DNA of 22,139 bases from Zetaproteobacteria bacterium (GTDB taxonomy: Bacteria; Pseudomonadota; Zetaproteobacteria; Mariprofundales; Mariprofundaceae): the NCBI GenBank assembly GCA_021545665.1, contig JAJRTX010000031.1, positions 1 to 22,139 of the forward strand, written 5' to 3'. How positions within the stretch are numbered: the first letter of the stretch is position 1; the number at the start of each line of letters is the position of its first letter. This document shows, piece after piece, positions 14,954 to 22,139 of this stretch. A program made the position numbers and the translations under genes. The notes beneath the pieces were generated by a model that saw only the letters and a program-made list of their open reading frames with translations, ran no database searches and had not been told where the DNA came from.

Positions 14954-14974
14954 TAAAGGGTAGCGTCCCCTTTA
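14954..14974. repeat. REP-like hairpin, 7-bp stem
   Basis: TAAAGGG (14954-14960) pairs with CCCTTTA (14968-14974) around a 7-nt loop, in the 123-bp gap between the WYC-domain gene and the 727-aa gene. On the minus strand it reads TTAAAGGGGACGCTACCCTT. From memory, strings of this kind resemble palindromes spread by REP-associated tyrosine transposases, but I cannot search for copies. It could instead be a weak attenuator. Confidence 0.45.
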
Positions 14975-15023
14975 ATTTTCCTTTAATTTTTGTCATGTTC
15001 TCACGTTTTCTTATGGGTGTGAT

Positions 15024-15569
15024 TTAGAATTCACCTACTAATTCGTTAGTCTCTGGTAGTATCCCCTCGAACCCAGACCAATTCGAAACTTCACCCCATG
15101 CCGCCTTCGCGCCTTTCATGTTATAAACAGCTTTTAAAGCTAACTCCGTCTTCTTTGCTATCAAGTCCAGTTCAGACTTGGTATAACAACATTTGAAATT
15201 ATGGACTTTTGAACCGCCAGGAGGGGCATCAAGTCCCATCTTTAGAGGGTTTTTTAGCATAGATTCATAAGGCCAGCCTTTGCCATCATAGACGCTAAAC
15301 AAGGCAATTAAATCGCTAGCGGCTTCATTCGGGTTAGTGCTGCGAGCCACACGCTTCAGCATTTCTCTCACTGTCTTGCGTAAATCGGTACTCGAGCAAT
15401 ACCAACCGTTCAGCTTTGCGATACTAGGCGGATCGTTAACACCCAAATGAATGGTGGCAGAAGTTTGTGGCGCAGAAACATCCACAGCCCATGCCTTCAT
15501 CGGCATAAACGCCGCAACTGCCAAGAGTGCCAATACCATCGTTGTTTGCCCAAATCGTTGTTTCATCAT
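15024..15569 (-). CDS. Exported stand-alone WYC-APPGG domain protein (181 aa)
   Basis: ATG at 15569 follows AAGGAGG by 5 nt. The signal peptide ends in KAWA (residue 28). The mature protein carries WYC (56-58), a helical stretch (DLRKTVREMLKRVARS), DAPPGG (114-119), FKCC (125-128) and KSELDLIAKKTELALKAVY. This order is the same as in residues 1003-1100 of the 1384-aa scaffold, so the protein is essentially that domain alone. The Cys after WY and the Cys pair after PPGG suggest a disulfide-stabilised periplasmic or extracellular fold. The gene starts 31 bp after the SPOR/beta-barrel gene and is probably cotranscribed with it. A partner or competitor of the scaffold domain is possible. No known family name. 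Confidence 0.87.
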   Translation of the reverse strand: MMKQRFGQTTMVLALLAVAAFMPMKAWAVDVSAPQTSATIHLGVNDPPSIAKLNGWYCSSTDLRKTVREMLKRVARSTNPNEAASDLIALFSVYDGKGWPYESMLKNPLKMGLDAPPGGSKVHNFKCCYTKSELDLIAKKTELALKAVYNMKGAKAAWGEVSNWSGFEGILPETNELVGEF

Positions 15570-15600
15570 TTTTTCCTCCTTTGAGTTATCTTAGATCTTT

Positions 15601-18534
15601 TCATTGCACCTGCTCCAGACTCCACAGGGTATCTTTCAGGATCGGGAAGTTTCTACTAAACTGCAATTCCATGCGGACACGGTTATCCAGCCTGCGCGGG
15701 ATGCCGAAGCGCAGCGTCCCGCCGTCCCGCTTCCACTCCATCACGCGAATGAAACGACCAGCCGCTAGCTCCATGCCCATATTCGGGCCGAAATCGCCCT
15801 GATCGAAAAAGTCATCGGGTTGTCCGTAAACAGCCAGCAGTTGCCTGCGTATGCGTTCAAACATGGTGCGAATGCCAGCCACATCATTCTGTATGCCAAT
15901 ATCGAAAATAATCGCCGAGCGGTTCAGTCGGGAGCCGGCCATTTCCAGCACAAGGCGCTGGTTCGCGCTGATATCGCGGAAGATCTGCGCATACCAGATC
16001 AGGTAACCAGCCTGATCGGATGCTTTGCCCAAGCCGCTATCCGCGATGAGGGATAGTGCGGCAGCCTTTTCCATGCCCGGTGTGATTTGGGCGATGTCTA
16101 CCAACATGCGATCTATGGATGACGGGACAGGCGAGACATCACGAACAGTCTCCTGTCGGGCCATGGCCAGTTTCACCACCGGCTTGTCGAAATTATAGGT
16201 GATATAAGCGCCGACACGCCAGGCATTGGTCCAGATCGTTGTTTTCAAATCGGGCTGGCGATCATACCAGTTGGCATCCAGACCAAATGTGTATTTGGCT
16301 TGCGTATAGCGGTAGTTCAGGCCCGCTGTCATGGTATCTACGCCGTTGTTTGCAACCAGACTGCTTTGATCCAGTTTGGAGAGAGCCAGCGAAAGCTGGT
16401 GACTACCATAAAGCAGATTGGCATTGACGGTGGGATTAATATCCCACCAGCGGACGCCTTGCTGGTCGATGCGGCGGGCTATAAAACCGGGTGATAAGGT
16501 GCCGCTGAATTCGCCGATTTTGAAACGGTAATCAGCACCGGCGCTATATTGCCTGGTGATGTTCAGGCCGAGGAAATTATTTTTGTTATGGTTGTTGGCG
16601 TAATAGAAACCGCCGCGTATGGCGAGCTCGGGGGTTATTGGTTTGCTCAGGTTGATATTGACCACTTTGGCCATGGTGTTTGTCGTCAGATTGCGATCTT
16701 CCACATCTGACCCGAAAGCATCGACACTTCCAGTGATGCCGCCGAACACGGGGATCAAACCACTGATATTTCCGCCATAGGTGATGGTGTCGGTCGGATT
16801 GTTGGTTTGCCATGCAGCATGGTAGTGCTGCAGTCGGGCGGTGAAGGCAAGTCCGGATAAATCGCGCCAGGTTATATAACCTTCCTGAGCGTTTCGATCA
16901 GACTGAATTGAAGCGCCGTTGGGTAAATAATCCTGTTCGTAAGCTTCGCCCCGGAATCGATAACTCAGTTGCGGCAGAAAATCAGATGTGCCGCTGACTT
17001 GAGCAAAAAAACCGTTACCCTGCCGCTGCTTGTTTGGTCGACCGAAGATGACCAGCGGATGATCACCGATAAAACGACCTGCCTCTGCTTCTACAACCAG
17101 TTTTTGCCCCAGCATGCTGCCGCGTTTTTCCCAGGCGAGACTGGATACAAACTGTTGCAGGGATGGTTGGGCAAGGCCATTGGCCTGTTTGTTGTTGAAT
17201 ACGATATTGGCGCTGAGCGTACCGGCTAGCGGATGTTGAACTAACCATGATCCGCCCGAACTAAAATCATCCTTGTACTGGAAATTATCCCAGGCAGGGG
17301 ATGCCGCGCCTGTGAACAACTCAATGGAGTGGCGAAAATCCGACCCGCCCAATTGCGGTTGAAATTCAATGCGTCCGCCTTTAAGCGAACGCTGAATGGT
17401 GCGATAACTCTGGAAAGCAAAAAAATCGCCTGCCTCGGTGCGGTAGGGGATGATGAACTCACCATTCTCTTGTCGCAGATTGACGCGCTCCAGCACGAAG
17501 CCGGGATACTGACTGCGATATTGCGAGTCATTGTAGAGCAGGCCGCTGATTTGCCCCGTGATGCGGTGGAATGGTGAAAAAATACGATCAACATTCAGGT
17601 TGAGTTCATCATAAGTATGCGCATCGGAAAAACGATAGGGGGTGGCGGCGATGTTACCTTTATTGTTATAAACATCCGAACGCAATGTGTTGCTGCCATA
17701 AACATGCCAGTCAGGCAGCAATTTCGATGAAAAAGAATTCATCACGGTTTTTACAGTGGCCAGACTGCTGCCGTATGCAGGTGGACTGTGGTTACGGGTG
17801 ATCACATTTTCGTTGCCTGTTATAGAGCGACTGACAGCAAGGGGCGTGGCGGGCTTGGTGATCGTCCGGTGTTCGGGTTGGGCAGAGCTTGGCGAGCGCG
17901 AAAATGCCACTTGATCTGATGTCTGAGCGGGTGGGGCAATAATTCGCAGGTGCTTATCAGCGATGTTGGTGTGTTGCTTCAAACGATTTCGATAGTTACG
18001 TGCTTCGTCCAGACTGGCCAATGCGGAGATTCGCGTCAGATATATGGATGTATTGGAGATTAGCAACGGCACCATGTCTGCATCAAAGCCCTTGTTCTGC
18101 AATCGGTTAATAAAATCGGTTGCTTCTTTTTTATCGGCAAACGAAATGAGGTTAATAGTCCAGCCTTTACTCTCTGCCGCATGCTGAGACCCAATGATGC
18201 GAATATGCTGGTCAAGGATATTGGTTTTTTCTCTCAAACTGCTGCGATAAGCTTTTGCTTCGGCAAGAGAGAGAAAATCGGATATGCGCACCTGATAGCG
18301 GACGTTTCCAGCCAGGCGTACGGGCGTTACCTCGGCCAGAAAACCTTTGTTTTTTAATCGGCCAATAAAAGCTTCGGCCTGCGCTTTTGTTGGGTAGGAT
18401 AGCAGTTCAATGATCCATTCCTGAGCTGGGGTTTCACGAGTGGCATTAACTTGTGTCTGGCTATAAAATATTTCAGCGCTGGCAATTGCTGGCATGATAC
18501 ACAGACACAAAAAAATAATTTTCCGCACAACCAT
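15601..18534 (-). CDS. Tandem-SPOR outer-membrane beta-barrel protein (977 aa)
   Basis: ATG at 18534 follows GGGAGGGGAG. The signal peptide ends near AIASA (residue 20). Two SPOR-type repeats follow (39-114 and 124-199). Each runs W.I.L.S...K..A..F..RL..KGF.A..VP, then .R.S...SL.EA..YR..L...TNI.D.H.RII. A Pro/Ser/Thr-rich linker (200-260) leads to roughly 700 residues of alternating aromatic/polar beta strands (LNLNVDRIFSPFHRITGQIS, VNINLSKPITPELAIRGGFY, ALSKLDQSSL), as in a large outer-membrane barrel. The C-terminal end, MELQFSRNFP...WSLEQVQ, lacks the classical final Phe. SPOR domains bind glycan strands stripped of stem peptides, so the barrel may be tied to peptidoglycan at division sites. 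It may export or anchor the cluster's secreted proteins, which is inference. Confidence 0.88.
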   Translation of the reverse strand: MVVRKIIFLCLCIMPAIASAEIFYSQTQVNATRETPAQEWIIELLSYPTKAQAEAFIGRLKNKGFLAEVTPVRLAGNVRYQVRISDFLSLAEAKAYRSSLREKTNILDQHIRIIGSQHAAESKGWTINLISFADKKEATDFINRLQNKGFDADMVPLLISNTSIYLTRISALASLDEARNYRNRLKQHTNIADKHLRIIAPPAQTSDQVAFSRSPSSAQPEHRTITKPATPLAVSRSITGNENVITRNHSPPAYGSSLATVKTVMNSFSSKLLPDWHVYGSNTLRSDVYNNKGNIAATPYRFSDAHTYDELNLNVDRIFSPFHRITGQISGLLYNDSQYRSQYPGFVLERVNLRQENGEFIIPYRTEAGDFFAFQSYRTIQRSLKGGRIEFQPQLGGSDFRHSIELFTGAASPAWDNFQYKDDFSSGGSWLVQHPLAGTLSANIVFNNKQANGLAQPSLQQFVSSLAWEKRGSMLGQKLVVEAEAGRFIGDHPLVIFGRPNKQRQGNGFFAQVSGTSDFLPQLSYRFRGEAYEQDYLPNGASIQSDRNAQEGYITWRDLSGLAFTARLQHYHAAWQTNNPTDTITYGGNISGLIPVFGGITGSVDAFGSDVEDRNLTTNTMAKVVNINLSKPITPELAIRGGFYYANNHNKNNFLGLNITRQYSAGADYRFKIGEFSGTLSPGFIARRIDQQGVRWWDINPTVNANLLYGSHQLSLALSKLDQSSLVANNGVDTMTAGLNYRYTQAKYTFGLDANWYDRQPDLKTTIWTNAWRVGAYITYNFDKPVVKLAMARQETVRDVSPVPSSIDRMLVDIAQITPGMEKAAALSLIADSGLGKASDQAGYLIWYAQIFRDISANQRLVLEMAGSRLNRSAIIFDIGIQNDVAGIRTMFERIRRQLLAVYGQPDDFFDQGDFGPNMGMELAAGRFIRVMEWKRDGGTLRFGIPRRLDNRVRMELQFSRNFPILKDTLWSLEQVQ

Positions 18535-18895
18535 GGACGCTCTCCCCTCCCAACAAGAAATCTCTTATATCATATACGAGGCCACGCATCATGGGCTCGA
18601 AACATCCATCCATGGAATTAAATGATTACTTAAAGTGTCTGAAATTGTTGTACAAGTATTCAACAATTACAGAAAACACTCCCCAGTGCCGGTTTCTAAC
18701 ATGGCATTATTATAAACACAATTTTTTTATGTCATCTGAATATTCGATATAAGGATCGCTTTTCAGGGCTACCATCTTCGTAGTCATGGATTACAATTTT
18801 TGTGGCAGCATGAACAAAGGAGCATTGTTCGCAGGCATGCTATCGGAGGTGCGGTTTTAGCCGCGCTATAAGTATTATGCGAGACTGAAGTCATA
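18535..18895. other. Non-coding leader region upstream of the SPOR-barrel gene (361 bp)
   Basis: I see no gene here. It holds a dyad at 18643-18668 and a short hairpin, GTGCGG/CCGCGC with one G-T pair, around 18849-18866, just past the end of the truncated relic. There is also an AT-rich patch (TATATGATATAAG on the minus strand, about 30 bp before the SPOR-barrel ATG). That patch could hold a -10 element, but no good -35 is spaced for it. As the largest gap in the cluster it is the best place for the promoter driving 18534 downward. Confidence 0.5.
18643..18668. promoter_or_regulatory. Operator-like dyad AATTGTTG-N10-CAACAATT
   Basis: A perfect 8-bp inverted repeat with a 10-bp spacer lies about 110-135 bp upstream of the SPOR-barrel start. 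The 26-bp dyad, with half-site centres about 18 bp apart, is of a size bound by dimeric regulators. It could equally be chance in AT-rich DNA, and no regulator gene is in the window. Confidence 0.3.
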
Positions 18896-19171
18896 TTACT
18901 GGCGTTTCACTTCGTCAGGTTTATCGCCCATCAGGCTGATACTATCAGCCAACGATTTGATCAGGCTTTGGTAGTCGGCATCGAGTTCCTGAGCGTCAAA
19001 ACCGCCTGTCTGGTGCCGCCATTGTTCCCAGTGCAAATCGAGATAGGCATATAAACCTTTCAGCGTTTCAAAAAGCACATCGTACTTGGCAAACATCACT
19101 GCTTGCGAATCGACATTGGTTAGTTCCGAAGCCAAATACGGGCCAACCTGTTCAAGGGCCAGCTTGAATGT
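18896..19171 (-). pseudogene. 5'-truncated relic of the small helical protein family
   Basis: The frame encodes KLALEQVGPYLASELT, then AVMFAKYDVLFETLKGLYAY, LDLHWEQW and ELDADYQSLIKSLADSISLM. This is closely similar to the C-terminal half of the 199-aa protein at 5618-6217. There is no signal peptide and no first half. A TAA blocks the frame at 19172-19174. Just upstream, SDKH in another frame matches the SDKE of the paralog, followed by TGA TGA, so the break includes a frameshift as well as loss of the 5' part. A 79-aa product from TTG at 19135 is conceivable but would be cytoplasmic. Confidence 0.72.
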
Positions 19172-19234
19172 TTATCAGATACGCGCAATGTTCATCATTC
19201 AGGGAGGGGATGATATGGAAATGGAGCGAATTGA

Positions 19235-19513
19235 ATGATCAGCAGATTATCGGGATACTGTCTGATGGCCGGTTACGGGGCTTTTGCCGCAGTGTGGCTG
19301 TACATTGCCGGAAGCAGATTTTTGTTTGGGCTGGAAGATGCGGCGTTGAATCTGTGGTTGGTATTTAATGGCTGGCTTGCATTTGTGGGGTTCAATGGGG
19401 CCTCATTGTTGCTGCGCCTGATTCATATCATTGTTTTTCACAACAGTAATTTACAGCAATATATATTGCTGACAGCCGCCTCCCTTCCATGCGGGCTCTG
19501 GATTTTAAGCTAA
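19235..19513 (+). CDS. Small multi-pass membrane protein (92 aa), only plus-strand gene
   Basis: ATG at 19235 has GGAG about 9 nt upstream. The product has three hydrophobic stretches suited to membrane spans: about residues 10-30 (LMAGYGAFAAVWLYIAGSRF), 38-68 (LNLWLVFNGWLAFVGFNGAS, LLLRLIHIIVF) and 77-91 (YILLTAASLPCGLWIL). It is the only credible gene on the plus strand. Its stop overlaps the stop of the coiled-coil gene at 19510 by 4 bp in a tail-to-tail arrangement. A 16-codon upstream frame (MFIIQGGDDMEMERIE) ends in AATGA over its start and could be a coupled leader. No family is recognised. The small size and lack of homology leave moderate doubt. Confidence 0.55.
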   Translation: MISRLSGYCLMAGYGAFAAVWLYIAGSRFLFGLEDAALNLWLVFNGWLAFVGFNGASLLLRLIHIIVFHNSNLQQYILLTAASLPCGLWILS

Positions 19514-22139
19514 CCGAGAGGTCGCGCATTGGTGCCAAGCTGGTGTTTAATCAGACCATTTACCGATGCTTTGCCAACTGTTCCCTGACGCAATTGATGG
19601 GCTTTTGCAGTCAGTGCCGCCATGCCAGCCTCATCATGGGCCGATGCCTGCTCCACAATCTCATCATCAGACCAGTTTACTTTCCATAACGTGGCACCTG
19701 TTTTTTCATCGCGTAACAGAGAGACCGGATAACGTCTGATTCTCATTTCAGTGCGTGTGGCAGTCTTGTTAAAAGCGATTTTCACCACATCGATATCGGG
19801 CAGGCTCGACCCTCTTGATTTAAATTCTACTTTATAAGCATTCCAGCGCTCCGGTTTTACAGGTGTTTGTTTTGCTTTGCTCGGTGTTGCAGCCGTAGTG
19901 CTGCCAGCCTGTGGTGTCGATGGTTTTCCGCTTTGTGTGGCGGGGGCAGGTGGTTGCTGTGTTTTCTGATTCTTCCTGCCCATATCGGTCGATGTGCCTT
20001 TTGTGCCTTGGCTGGCAGGGTGCTTGGGCGATTGCCTGGCTTTTACTCTGGGAGGCACATAAGTCGGATCGAGTTTTTTGATCTCAGCTTCCAGTGATTT
20101 GATGCTGCCATGTTTGTTTTTCAATGCGACGAAACGAGCCCTTGCTGTGGTCTGTTCGTCAGTCATCCTGCGGAGGTTACGCATCAGTGCGGATACATCC
20201 TCACCCTTTGCACGCTGCTCATCGATATAATCTGCCAGATTCGACCAGCTTACTTTTGATTGATAAAGCTCCTTACTCGCCTGCCTGACGATGGCCAGTT
20301 TCTTCTTCAACTCTTTCAGCTTTTCGGCGTTGGGATCATTTACTTTTACATTGACACCGCGCATGCCGGATTTGATGACAATGGTCTGCCCCTCTTTGGC
20401 TCCAAGTTTGGCAACAGAAACCGCTTCAATAGACCTGAATTCGGATGAGTTCGGACTGGTTTCCATCAACAGTATTGATGTTTGTTCATCTTCCTCCGTA
20501 CCTTTTGCATATACAACTGCTTTTGCCAAACCCTTTGCATTGGCGCATTGAGATTTCCCTTTGGCCTTTATCCAAAATTGTCCGTCTTTGTTGATGCTTG
20601 ATATGTGTTTCTGAAAGCTCTGATCGGTAACTGTGACAGAGGATATCTTGGCAAGCTGTTTATTATCGACATCCTTGATGTTTCCGGCAGGAGTCAACAC
20701 CAACTGGATATTGGTAAATTCAAAATCATCAGCCCCACCATTGTTTGGCGTCGAAATATTGATTGCATTTTTCCCCTCTTTTAGAATGCAAGCGTCAAAT
20801 GAAATTTCATCATCTTTATTACTGCCATCAGAGTTTGATAAACTAAGGTAACCAACTTTTTGCTTGTTGATGGCAACAGGGCTTAATGAATTCTTTTCGA
20901 CCCCTTTGCTAATCAAGGTAATTTTTGCAGCCAGAATATTGGGAAGAGTTTGCTCTTGGGATAGCTCAAAACTGGTGCTGTAGCTGACTCCATCGGCATT
21001 TGCCTTCTGAAACTGTGAGTTGTAACCGCCTGAGTAATCACTGTCTCCAAGGTGATGAACGCTCGTGTCGATTTGAACAACATACTTCGAAGCTTTTGAT
21101 AATGAAAAATCAGCCTTATCGAAGTCTTTTTGATTGATGGTTTTGGTGTCGGTGTTGAATCCTTGTTTGGAAGCCATCACAAATATTGTGCCGGGCACCT
21201 GAATGCTTTTTGGAATGTTAATCAGGTACGCCCCACCTGAATCCGATGCGCCAGAGTATCGTTTGCTCTCGATCTCTACACTGGCAGTTGCACCGGCCAG
21301 CGCATCGCCATCTGAAGATCTAATCTTTCCCGAAATTATAACAGAAATCATTCCTTTGCAATCTTCTGAATCCAGTTTTTTTTCTTTGATTTTTGCTGTC
21401 TTCAAAGCACTAATCAACTTGGCTTGCATACCTATAAGTTTGTCATAAACATGGATTTCATCGATTCCAGATTTGTTTCTGTCTCGATATGTGGTTGATA
21501 CATTCTGATGCTGATTTACACACCCTTCATATTCTGACTGAGCTTTCATCAGGGCGAGTTCATATTCCGTTTTAACTTTCTGTCTATCGACCTCAACAAA
21601 GATAAATGGATGCTGCACTCGTCCCATTTTATACTCTAGCCGACTCTTTTCCGAGAAAATCCCCCTTCTTCTTTGTTGCTGGTTCTTAATCTTATTGGCA
21701 ATTACCTCAGGAGTTTCAGATGACTTTATTTCGTGTATTAGTTGATTTAATTCATGAGTGCGAAGTCCATCTGTATCAGTTTTAACAATTAGATTTTTTT
21801 TAAAAATCAACGTATGAACTTCTGCTTGCCTAGCAATAAGTCTGTCAATTTCTCTATATACTGCTCTGATCTCACTTACATTGGTTTCCAGCTTCTTAAT
21901 CAATTTTTCGGTCTTGGTATTGGCCAGATCAATTTTAGCATCGATTTCTGCCATTTTTTCATCCTGCTGTTTTTTTGCAGCTTGAGCAGCCTGTTTATAT
22001 TTCCTCTGGCATTCAGACTGCTTGTTGCTGTAATTGCATTCACTGACCAGAGCAGCCAAAGCAGATGAACTTTTTTCAATTTTTTTTGTAATGAGTCTGC
22101 TAAACAAAATGCTGGCATGGATAGTTGCAGCGCTTTTAA
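19510..22139 (-). CDS. Large coiled-coil protein with CarboxypepD-regulatory-like domain (5' end outside window)
   Basis: The frame is open to the window edge (about 875 codons). TTG at 22107 is a possible internal start, but the real start and any signal peptide probably lie beyond. Residues counted from 22107: a charged coiled coil with paired Cys near its start (25-250; SECNYSNKQSECQRKYKQAA); a CarboxypepD_reg/CNA-B-like beta sandwich (253-335; SGKIRSSDGDALAGATASVE, SDSGGAYLINIP); a jelly-roll-like domain (340-475; VVQIDTSVHHLGDSDYSGGY, EGKNAINISTPNNGG); and beta and helical segments with a second coiled coil (592-680). A Pro/Thr/Gln-rich linker (685-750) leads to a final domain (755-865; WNAYKVEFKSRGSSLPDIDV, TLWKVNWSDDEIVEQA). 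The general plan resembles the other two scaffolds without sharing their Cys module. Extracellular location is inferred. Confidence 0.85.
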   Translation of the reverse strand, partial: KSAATIHASILFSRLITKKIEKSSSALAALVSECNYSNKQSECQRKYKQAAQAAKKQQDEKMAEIDAKIDLANTKTEKLIKKLETNVSEIRAVYREIDRLIARQAEVHTLIFKKNLIVKTDTDGLRTHELNQLIHEIKSSETPEVIANKIKNQQQRRRGIFSEKSRLEYKMGRVQHPFIFVEVDRQKVKTEYELALMKAQSEYEGCVNQHQNVSTTYRDRNKSGIDEIHVYDKLIGMQAKLISALKTAKIKEKKLDSEDCKGMISVIISGKIRSSDGDALAGATASVEIESKRYSGASDSGGAYLINIPKSIQVPGTIFVMASKQGFNTDTKTINQKDFDKADFSLSKASKYVVQIDTSVHHLGDSDYSGGYNSQFQKANADGVSYSTSFELSQEQTLPNILAAKITLISKGVEKNSLSPVAINKQKVGYLSLSNSDGSNKDDEISFDACILKEGKNAINISTPNNGGADDFEFTNIQLVLTPAGNIKDVDNKQLAKISSVTVTDQSFQKHISSINKDGQFWIKAKGKSQCANAKGLAKAVVYAKGTEEDEQTSILLMETSPNSSEFRSIEAVSVAKLGAKEGQTIVIKSGMRGVNVKVNDPNAEKLKELKKKLAIVRQASKELYQSKVSWSNLADYIDEQRAKGEDVSALMRNLRRMTDEQTTARARFVALKNKHGSIKSLEAEIKKLDPTYVPPRVKARQSPKHPASQGTKGTSTDMGRKNQKTQQPPAPATQSGKPSTPQAGSTTAATPSKAKQTPVKPERWNAYKVEFKSRGSSLPDIDVVKIAFNKTATRTEMRIRRYPVSLLRDEKTGATLWKVNWSDDEIVEQASAHDEAGMAALTAKAHQLRQGTVGKASVNGLIKHQLGTNARPLG

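Noticed and set aside
14954..14980. Intrinsic terminator after the WYC-domain gene
   Set aside because: The T-rich run lies on the plus-strand side, whereas the genes are transcribed on the minus strand, where the stem is followed by ATAAGTTTTC.
18535..18895. A tRNA, small RNA or riboswitch in the largest gap
   Set aside because: I could find no cloverleaf, conserved aptamer core or strong terminator. Only short dyads are visible.
21900..22118. 72-codon minus-strand frame starting MPAFCLADSLQKKL near the window edge
   Set aside because: It overlaps the well-supported coiled-coil frame in another phase. Its composition (LLWLLW, then many Lys/Arg) looks like a shifted reading of the same DNA.

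Overview
The window looks like a chromosomal piece of a Gram-negative bacterium, most likely a proteobacterium. The evidence is an outer-membrane beta-barrel with SPOR domains, an M48 metalloprotease lipoprotein, and many Sec-type signal peptides followed by extracellular-type domains. I cannot name a genus. All but one of the genes are on the minus strand, so in transcription order the cluster runs from base 22139 down to base 1. No rRNA, tRNA, CRISPR array, transposase or phage gene was seen.

Layout in transcription order: (a) 22139-19510, the C-terminal 875 or so codons of a large coiled-coil protein with a CarboxypepD-regulatory-like domain, cut by the window edge. (b) 19513-18896, a short divergent patch holding one small plus-strand membrane protein and a 5'-truncated relic of a small helical protein family. 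(c) 18534-15601, a tandem-SPOR/beta-barrel outer-membrane protein, followed closely by (d) 15569-15024, a stand-alone Cys-containing 'WYC...APPGG...KC' domain protein. (e) 14900-12717, a secreted coiled-coil/HYR-like protein with recent internal duplications. (f) 12684-12190, a small exported protein. (g) 11982-10406, an M48 metalloprotease lipoprotein split from its TPR half by an apparent 1-bp deletion. (h) 10353-7683, a secreted coiled-coil scaffold ending in a PA-IL (LecA)-like lectin domain, split by a 2-bp deletion. (i) 7683-6451, a VWA-LamG protein, coupled to the preceding gene by TGATG. (j) 6439-6248, a tiny membrane protein. (k) 6217-5618, a small exported helical protein. (l) 5432-1278, a 1384-residue multidomain scaffold. 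(m) 1266-250, a longer member of the same small helical family with a beta domain added. (n) 259-1, the start of another exported protein.

Nearly every product carries an export signal, and the genes are densely packed (gaps of about 0-50 bp in most places, with stop/start overlaps). Domains recur within the cluster. The two scaffolds share a roughly 450-residue N-terminal Cys/coiled-coil module and a 'GKWRINW' domain whose DNA is about 96% identical. The WYC-APPGG domain occurs both alone and inside the 1384-residue scaffold. The small helical family occurs three times, once as a relic. I read this as a self-diversifying envelope or extracellular assembly locus: secreted coiled-coil scaffolds with carbohydrate-binding-type modules, an outer-membrane barrel anchored through SPOR domains, and an M48/TPR maturation or quality-control factor. 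This whole-system function is inference. I do not recognise the locus as any described system.

Two probable frameshifts, one 5'-truncated paralog, tandem duplications and several inverted repeats suggest rapid evolution. The two small indels could also be sequencing errors.
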